Shown here: positions 7,234 through 10,684 of the stretch, piece by piece
Layout: each line of letters begins with the position of its first letter
Numbering within the stretch: the stretch's first letter is position 1
From: Muribaculaceae bacterium
GTDB lineage: Bacteria; Bacteroidota; Bacteroidia; Bacteroidales; Muribaculaceae
Assembly: GCA_009775125.1 (NCBI GenBank)
Contig: VSPD01000071.1
Coordinates: forward strand, 1-10,684
DNA: 10,684 nt
Direction of reading: 5' to 3'
The notes under the pieces: model-generated
Databases searched by the model: none
What the model was told of the DNA's origin: nothing
What the model saw: only the letters and a program-made list of their open reading frames with translations
Program-made: the position numbers and the translations under genes

Positions 7234-7310
7234 TGTAGGGACGCACGGCTCGTGCGTCCGCAGTTTAATAATTAATTAGCAATATGGTTTCCCGGACGCA
7301 CGGGCCGTAC
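7234..7310. repeat. Degraded copy of the GTAG-headed hairpin pair
   Basis: The left arm (7234-7260) has the same bases as the arm at 2838-2864. The right arm (7293-7308) keeps the first part of the mirror copy with one change, then is cut short. A second, altered right arm lies at 7622-7643. This suggests that other repeats inserted into, or recombined with, a once intact element like 2837-2933. Confidence 0.7.
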
Positions 7311-7366
7311 AATGCCGTTCAAATAAGCCGTCGCTATGGAGGAGAATCGCGTAGCGATTCAAGAAT

Positions 7367-7400
7367 GTAGCCCGGGGTGGAGCGACAGCGTAACCCCGGG
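7367..7400. repeat. GTAG-headed CCCGGGGT hairpin
   Basis: GTAG (7367-7370) is followed at once by CCCGGGGT (7371-7378), a loop containing GGAGCGACAGCG, and ACCCCGGG (7393-7400), a perfect 8-bp stem. The head plus stem matches the form of REP sequences recognised by RAYT transposases. Confidence 0.6.
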
Positions 7401-7418
7401 TATGTGCGTTATAATCAT

Positions 7419-7462
7419 CCGTGGTATTGGAGCGAGCGACAGCGTAGCGTTCTACACCACGG
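7419..7462. repeat. CCGTGGT hairpin sharing the GGAGCGACAGCG-type loop
   Basis: CCGTGGT (7419-7425) pairs with ACCACGG (7456-7462). The loop region carries AGCGAGCGACAGCGTAGCG, an extended form of the loop in the hairpin at 7371-7400, so the two are probably related repeats with different stems. Confidence 0.5.
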
Positions 7463-7506
7463 TTGGCATTATCGAACGCTTCGGCCGGCCTCCGCTCCAA
7501 ATCCCC

Positions 7507-7525
7507 GGTTGCCGGCAACCTTTTT
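7507..7525 (+). repeat. Palindrome GGTTGCCGGCAACC with T-run
   Basis: A perfect 14-base palindrome (7507-7520) followed by five T (7521-7525). It has terminator form but lacks a loop and lies 384 bases past the regulator stop codon, so I treat it as part of the repeat cluster. Confidence 0.3.
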
Positions 7526-7566
7526 CCGTGGGTTCGGTCGAGGCTTCACCACGCCCTCACCCACGG
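7526..7566. repeat. CCGTGGGT hairpin
   Basis: CCGTGGGT (7526-7533) pairs with ACCCACGG (7559-7566), an 8-bp stem close in sequence to the CCGTGGT stem at 7419-7462. The loop differs. Confidence 0.5.
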
Positions 7567-7671
7567 CTAATCTCGGAAATCGCTACGCGATTCTGTGATA
7601 CACCCCTATTTGAACCGCATTGCACGGGCTGTACGTCCCTACATTTTGTATTTTGACACACCCTCTTGGAT

Positions 7672-8832
7672 TCACCTGTTGAAATTCTCGAAGAAGAAAG
7701 CTGCGATCTCGTCCATCGGGATTATGTCGAGTTGGTCGTAAAGGTCGCAGTGCGATGCGCCTTTCACTGTAAGCATCTGCTTGTTGTCGCCTTTGAGCTT
7801 GGCAAAGGTGTCTTTGCCGAAGTAATAGGAGTGGGCTTTGTCGCCATGGACAATCAGCGCCGCATTTTCCAGCTCGTCGGCATACTCGAAGAACTTGAAA
7901 TTCATAAACGGAAGATTGGAAGTGACGTTCCATCCGTCGTTGGAGTTGCCTGAGCGGACATGGTAGCCTCGCGGAGTCTTGTAGTAGGCGTAATAGTCCT
8001 TTACAAACTGGGGGGCGTCAACCGGCAGCGGGTCAACGACGCCTCCGCCGCGACGGTACTCGCCGGCCTTGAAGTCGGCGGAGCGTTGTGCTGCCATAGC
8101 CGCACGCTTGGCGTTACGCTGCTCGGCCGTATTTTCACTGTCGAAGTATCCGTTTGCGTTCACACGGGTCATGTCATACATCGTTGAGGCAACGGTCGCT
8201 TTAATGCGCGGGTCGTTGATAGCGGCTTCGATGGCAATTCCTCCCCAGCCGCATATGCCGAGTATGCCCACTTTTGCAGCGTCAACATCATCGCGGTTTA
8301 CAAGATAGTCCACCGCCGCCGAGAAATCCTCCACGTTGATGTCGGGCGAAGCCACACGGCGCGGCATCCCTCCGCTCTCACCCGTGAATGAAGGGTCGAA
8401 AGCTATGGTCAGGAAACCGCGCTCGGCGAGCTGCTGGGCATACAGTCCGGAAGATTGCTCCTTAACGGCTCCGAAGGGGCCGCTCACGGCAATAGCCGCC
8501 AATTTTCCGGGCGCGTTCTTGGGTTTATACATATCGGCGGCAAGCGTAATGCCGTAGCGGTTGACAAAGAGCACCTTTGAGTGTTCAACCTTGTCGCTCT
8601 GCGGGAACACCTTGTCCCACAGCTGTGTAAGTTCCGTTTTTTCAACGGGAGCCATTGATGTGTCTGCGTTTATACTGTTCATCTCTTTTGAATTTGCCGT
8701 CAGTGCGCCGAGGGTAAGGAGCACCGAAAAAATTATAAATTTACTATTCATCGTATCAGTTTCACTTTGGGCGGCTGCCAACAAAGCAATAGCCGGAATG
8801 AAAAAACTCAGTATCAGTCTGTTTATTTGCAT
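7672..8832 (-). CDS. Secreted alpha/beta hydrolase (dienelactone hydrolase/YcjY-like)
   Basis: 386-aa exported hydrolase. The core (about 83-386) has strand-turn motifs of the alpha/beta fold, a nucleophile elbow LGICGWGG with Cys194, IVHGDKAHS with the likely acid Asp331, and GASHCDLYD with the likely base His361. A Cys in place of Ser and the HGDKAHS and ASHxDLYD motifs resemble dienelactone hydrolase and YcjY-like proteins. Substrate unknown; esterase action on an acylated or aromatic ester is only a family-level guess. The N-terminus is odd: the frame from 8832 starts with one signal-like segment (MQINRLILSFFIPAIALLAA), and a second, starting at Met28 (MNSKFIIFSVLLTLGALTA, ATG at 8751), follows. 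The true start may be 8751, giving 359 aa; I keep 8832 because a -7-like TAATTTTG lies just upstream. No operon partner. Confidence 0.85.
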   Translation of the reverse strand: MQINRLILSFFIPAIALLAAAQSETDTMNSKFIIFSVLLTLGALTANSKEMNSINADTSMAPVEKTELTQLWDKVFPQSDKVEHSKVLFVNRYGITLAADMYKPKNAPGKLAAIAVSGPFGAVKEQSSGLYAQQLAERGFLTIAFDPSFTGESGGMPRRVASPDINVEDFSAAVDYLVNRDDVDAAKVGILGICGWGGIAIEAAINDPRIKATVASTMYDMTRVNANGYFDSENTAEQRNAKRAAMAAQRSADFKAGEYRRGGGVVDPLPVDAPQFVKDYYAYYKTPRGYHVRSGNSNDGWNVTSNLPFMNFKFFEYADELENAALIVHGDKAHSYYFGKDTFAKLKGDNKQMLTVKGASHCDLYDQLDIIPMDEIAAFFFENFNR

Positions 8833-8848
8833 AGCTGATTTGTCAATG

Positions 8849-8856
8849 CAAAATTA
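8849..8856 (-). promoter_or_regulatory. Possible -7 element of the hydrolase gene
   Basis: The minus strand reads TAATTTTG, a full TAnnTTTG match, 17 bases before the ATG at 8832. No TTG is found at the -33 distance. It would give a very short leader for the 8832 start and a leader near 90 nt for the 8751 start. Confidence 0.35.
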
Positions 8857-9044
8857 CACAGAAGACATATACCTTCCATACCGATAATTCAGTTATAATA
8901 ACCAAAACCCCCGATTTTAAAAACAATCTGCTTAGCTTCATTCTGCACTCACCTCGCAGGCACCATGGAAAACATCATCGTAAATGAGGATGGAGGACGC
9001 CGTCACGCTCACGCGCCTTATGTTATATAACAGATTTATTTATT

Positions 9045-9074
9045 TTGAAAGTGTCGGACAAAATGCTATATTTG
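9045..9074 (+). promoter_or_regulatory. Promoter of the RHH operon, containing TCGGACA
   Basis: TTG (9045-9047), 19 bp, then TATATTTG (9067-9074): a textbook Bacteroidetes -33/-7 pair. Transcription should start near 9081, so the ATG at 8984 cannot be used and 9092 is the start. The spacer contains TGTCGGACA (9052-9060), a near-palindrome whose TCGGACA half recurs downstream, so it may be an operator. Between 8857 and 9044 I see no gene or clear structure. Confidence 0.65.
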
Positions 9075-9091
9075 TAGAAAATCAAATTAAT

Positions 9092-9280
9092 ATGGGAGGA
9101 GTAGGGAGCGGAGGCGCATGCGAAGGCGCCGGCAGGAAAGCGACAAATGGTGCACGTGCGAAAATCTCGGCCCGAGTCCCCGTTCGGCTCGTCGGCCTGA
9201 TAAAGGACGAGGCCGCCCGTCGCAAGGTTTCAACCTCTCAACTCATTACCGAATTTTTAACGAAAGGGCTTGAATCATGA
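9092..9280 (+). CDS. Small ribbon-helix-helix DNA-binding protein
   Basis: 62-aa protein. Residues 1-16 are Gly-rich and end in GAGRK, a basic tail often seen at the start of small phage or plasmid DNA-binding proteins. Residues 24-30 (KISARVP) form a beta-strand, 31-44 a first helix and 47-60 a second (STSQLITEFLTKGL), the order of the ribbon-helix-helix fold (Arc/CopG/ParD type). Such proteins bind DNA as dimers and usually repress their own operon. The start at 9092 is fixed by the promoter at 9045-9074. The stop codon overlaps the next ATG (ATGA, 9277-9280), implying translational coupling with the unknown protein. Possible roles are autorepressor, antitoxin-like partner or accessory factor of a mobile element; none is shown. 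Confidence 0.75.
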   Translation: MGGVGSGGACEGAGRKATNGARAKISARVPVRLVGLIKDEAARRKVSTSQLITEFLTKGLES

Positions 9281-9885
9281 CGAATATATTCACTCGATTT
9301 ATTAGTAGGGTAGATGCTTATTTGCGTTTGGCAAAAATTAAGGCCGAACAGGAGTGTAATGCAAATGAGGTGGCCCGACAATTACGTATCCTAAACGCTG
9401 AATTGATAAGTGTCTATTCATCGTTAAGCACGAAGTATAGAAGGATAAGTGATTTTTGTTACGATTATCCAGGATATATAAAACAGTTAAAGGAAACCGA
9501 AAGTTATAAGATGTGGCGTGATGATGTAATTGACTGGGCTCGGGATAATGTTTACAGGCTTGAAAGTTTTTATTTTAACGATGGCTTTTTCTTTTATGTT
9601 CAAGACGTATCAACCGAGGGAGGAATATTGGTTGATTTGAATGAGAAGTACCATTATCCGCAAGACCCCGGGAGTGATGTTATCTGTGACATGGAATTTA
9701 AGAATATACGTTTGCCGAAAGACTACTTTGAGTTTCCCGGTCTTGTGTGGGAGGACGAGGATAATGATGATTTCGTCACCAAAGGAGAGGATGATGATAA
9801 CGAAACTTCCGGAGGAGCAGCAGTGTGGATGTGTATGCAAGATTCCGGCTCGGACTGTGACGGCGGTTCTGATTGTCCTTCTTGA
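9277..9885 (+). CDS. Unknown acidic protein with Cys-containing tail
   Basis: 202-aa protein that I do not recognise. It has no signal peptide and no membrane segment. Residues 1-60 look helical and basic to mixed. Residues 61-110 are rich in Tyr, Phe and Trp (for example SFYFNDGFFFYVQD near 97-110). Residues 158-176 are a strongly acidic stretch of Asp and Glu, and the last 20 residues hold three Cys in a Gly/Ser/Asp-rich tail (Cys186, Cys194, Cys200). An acidic segment could mimic DNA or bind metal, and the Cys tail could bind metal or form disulfides, but these are guesses. It overlaps the ribbon-helix-helix gene by 4 bases and must share its promoter. A two-gene operon of small DNA-binding protein plus unknown protein resembles toxin-antitoxin or phage-control modules in layout only. 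Confidence 0.7.
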   Translation: MTNIFTRFISRVDAYLRLAKIKAEQECNANEVARQLRILNAELISVYSSLSTKYRRISDFCYDYPGYIKQLKETESYKMWRDDVIDWARDNVYRLESFYFNDGFFFYVQDVSTEGGILVDLNEKYHYPQDPGSDVICDMEFKNIRLPKDYFEFPGLVWEDEDNDDFVTKGEDDDNETSGGAAVWMCMQDSGSDCDGGSDCPS

Positions 9886-9975
9886 TTTAATGTAGAGGCC
9901 ATACATTTGCGTCGATTTTATTCAATGACGCAATGACAGAAAAATTAGTGTCGGATTGTTTACTCGCAAAATCGG

Positions 9976-9993
9976 TGTCCGAAATTTGTCCGA
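9976..9993. repeat. TGTCCGA pair, 11-bp spacing, copy 1
   Basis: TGTCCGA at 9976-9982 and 9987-9993, starting 11 bases apart. A related GTGTCGGA lies at 9948-9955. The reverse complement, TCGGACA, is in the promoter spacer at 9054-9060. It is a likely binding site for a local DNA-binding protein. Confidence 0.5.
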
Positions 9994-10009
9994 GTTGCTT
10001 TTAATAAAC

Positions 10010-10050
10010 AAACCTAACAAATTGAAAATCAATTCGTTAGGTTTATTTTA
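10010..10050 (+). terminator. Terminator hairpin after the RHH operon
   Basis: AAACCTAAC (10010-10018) pairs with GTTAGGTTT (10036-10044), with AATTG/CAATT inside around an AAAAT loop. It is followed by a T-rich run ATTTTA (10045-10050). The stem is AT-rich, so strength is uncertain. It lies between two convergent genes and could serve both strands. It is 125 bases past the stop of the acidic protein. Confidence 0.55.
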
Positions 10051-10138
10051 GCGGAGAGGACGAGAGCAAAGTATCATAAAAACAAGCGCGTAACACCTTG
10101 AAAATCAGTAATTGTAATATTCGATTTTGTGGCGTATA

Positions 10139-10156
10139 TGTCCGAATTTTGTCCGA
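10139..10156. repeat. TGTCCGA pair, 11-bp spacing, copy 2
   Basis: TGTCCGA at 10139-10145 and 10150-10156, again 11 bases apart with an AT-rich 4-base spacer. The rest of the 369-bp convergent gap 9886-10254 holds only copy 1 and the hairpin at 10010-10050; I see no gene in it. Confidence 0.5.
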
Positions 10157-10254
10157 TACAAATAGGCTGCCAGCGTAAAATCAGTTTTAATAATTATTTG
10201 CAAGCAAGGTATTTAATAACCGATTGCACGAAAACAACCTATTTATTACCGGGA

Positions 10255-10557
10255 TTATTTTTTCGTTCTATCACTCATTAAAATCTCGATTGTCCGCTCT
10301 TTTTCCTTCAGTAGTTCCTTCAGGTGAGCCACCTCGCGGCGGAGCGCGTCGGATTCATCGGCGGCGAATCCGTCGAAGAAGATACCAGCCGACACGCCTA
10401 ATTCTTTGGCGATTAGCTCTATTGTCGTCGAGTTGGTCGAACCGCGACGGATTGCACTCTGTATGGAGCTTTCGTCGCGGCCAATGCGTTGCGCTAACTC
10501 TCGAATAGTCATTTTCTTGCGCTCGCACAAATCTCTGATTAAAAGAAGATTAGCCAT
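10255..10557 (-). CDS. XRE-family HTH regulator with C-terminal coiled coil
   Basis: 100-aa cytoplasmic protein. Residues about 16-56 form a helix-turn-helix of the XRE (Cro/cI-like) type: MTIRELAQRIGRDESSIQSA, then a serine/threonine-rich turn, then ELIAKELGVS. Residues about 70-94 are charged heptad-like (ALRREVAHLKELLKEKERTI), likely a short dimerising coiled coil. Proteins of this size are common in Bacteroidales accessory and phage-derived regions. It converges on the ribbon-helix-helix operon and diverges from a gene starting at 10664, so it probably controls the latter, itself, or both. Its own promoter is unclear: TTG (10605-10603, minus) precedes TAAAAATTG by 19 bp, an imperfect -7. 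Target sequence unknown. Confidence 0.85.
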   Translation of the reverse strand: MANLLLIRDLCERKKMTIRELAQRIGRDESSIQSAIRRGSTNSTTIELIAKELGVSAGIFFDGFAADESDALRREVAHLKELLKEKERTIEILMSDRTKK

Positions 10558-10619
10558 TGTGATTTAATATTTTACAATTTTTAACAGGAATTATTTACCT
10601 GACAAAAGGAATTTATTAC

Positions 10620-10627
10620 TACATTTG
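10620..10627 (+). promoter_or_regulatory. -7 element of the divergent gene at the right edge
   Basis: TACATTTG matches TAnnTTTG fully. The -33 region has no clear TTG. It lies 37 bases before the ATG at 10664 and would give a leader near 30 nt. Confidence 0.4.
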
Positions 10628-10663
10628 CAGAGTAAAATTAACAAAAATATTTCAGTTCTACAA

Positions 10664-10684
10664 ATGAAGAATCAAATTAAAGAC
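10664..10684 (+). CDS. Start of a gene cut by the window edge
   Basis: ATG at 10664 opens a frame reading M-K-N-Q-I-K-D with no stop before the window ends. The -7 element at 10620-10627 and the divergent XRE gene, a common pairing, support it. Seven codons are too few to name a product. Confidence 0.4.

Larger units (their letters stand above)
7203..7663. repeat. 461-bp nested palindromic repeat cluster
   Basis: GGGTGTGTCAAAA (7203-7215) and TTTTGACACACCC (7651-7663) form a perfect 13-bp terminal inverted repeat. Going inward, TGTAGGGACG (7234-7243) matches 7634-7643, a 15-base segment (7311-7325) matches 7607-7621 with one mismatch, and the AATCGC palindrome occurs in opposite orientation at 7345-7359 and 7578-7592. 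The centre holds three further hairpins. This accounts for nearly all of the 548-bp gap 7124-7671. No credible gene lies in it; the small open frames follow palindromes. Confidence 0.75.

Noticed and set aside
7276..7656. Several open frames of 70-110 codons in the repeat cluster
   Set aside because: They follow palindromes on both strands at the same place, have low-complexity composition and no promoter or recognisable domain.
8965..9030. 21-codon ORF (ATG 8965, TAA 9028-9030)
   Set aside because: No promoter, no recognisable sequence, and too short to support; it could be a remnant of a lost gene.
8984..9280. Longer start for the ribbon-helix-helix gene
   Set aside because: The extra 36 codons cover the -33/-7 promoter at 9045-9074 and do not resemble the family.
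10585..10601. CAGG-N9-CCTG as an operator of the XRE gene
   Set aside because: Only 4-bp half-sites match and the inner bases are not symmetric, so chance is a sufficient explanation.

Overview
The window looks like a chromosome segment of a gut Bacteroidales bacterium, quite possibly Muribaculaceae or Bacteroidaceae. The reasons are a TonB-dependent outer-membrane receptor, a secreted GH36 alpha-galactosidase, a TPR/transmembrane/HTH protein of the DUF6377 type, moderate GC, no clear Shine-Dalgarno sites, and several promoters of the Bacteroidetes form (-33 TTG, -7 TAnnTTTG). The family assignment is inference. No rRNA, tRNA, CRISPR array or transposase gene was seen.

Layout. Positions 1-528 hold no confident gene: a leftward promoter with a strong leader hairpin, three palindromic intergenic repeats, and the terminator of the first gene. 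Positions 529-5238 carry two leftward genes, the alpha-galactosidase (529-2724) and a TonB-dependent receptor (2971-5238), separated by a 131-bp repeat with a perfect 28-bp inverted repeat. Positions 5239-5500 are a dense divergent control region with three GGTAGT sites at exact 11-bp spacing, a fourth copy, nested inverted repeats and two opposed -7 elements. Positions 5501-7123 encode the membrane-spanning regulator. Positions 7124-7671 are gene-free and packed with nested palindromes inside a 13-bp terminal inverted repeat. Positions 7672-8832 encode a secreted alpha/beta hydrolase, leftward. From about 9045 the content becomes accessory in character: a ribbon-helix-helix protein overlapping an unknown acidic protein (9092-9885), a terminator hairpin, an XRE-type regulator (10255-10557), and the first codons of a divergent gene (10664 on).

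How the genes may work together. I read 529-7123 as a small sensing and uptake locus. The periplasmic TPR part of the regulator would sense a signal, its cytoplasmic HTH would act on the 11-bp repeats upstream of the receptor promoter, the receptor would import a ligand, and the alpha-galactosidase would release galactose. No SusD-like lipoprotein is present, so this is not a canonical polysaccharide utilization locus. In the right-hand region the small DNA-binding protein may control its own operon, because a heptamer inside its promoter recurs as two 11-bp-spaced pairs downstream.

Most distinctive features: the GGTAGT array, and a family of hairpin repeats whose 5' head reads GTAG, which resembles REP/REPIN elements mobilised by RAYT transposases.
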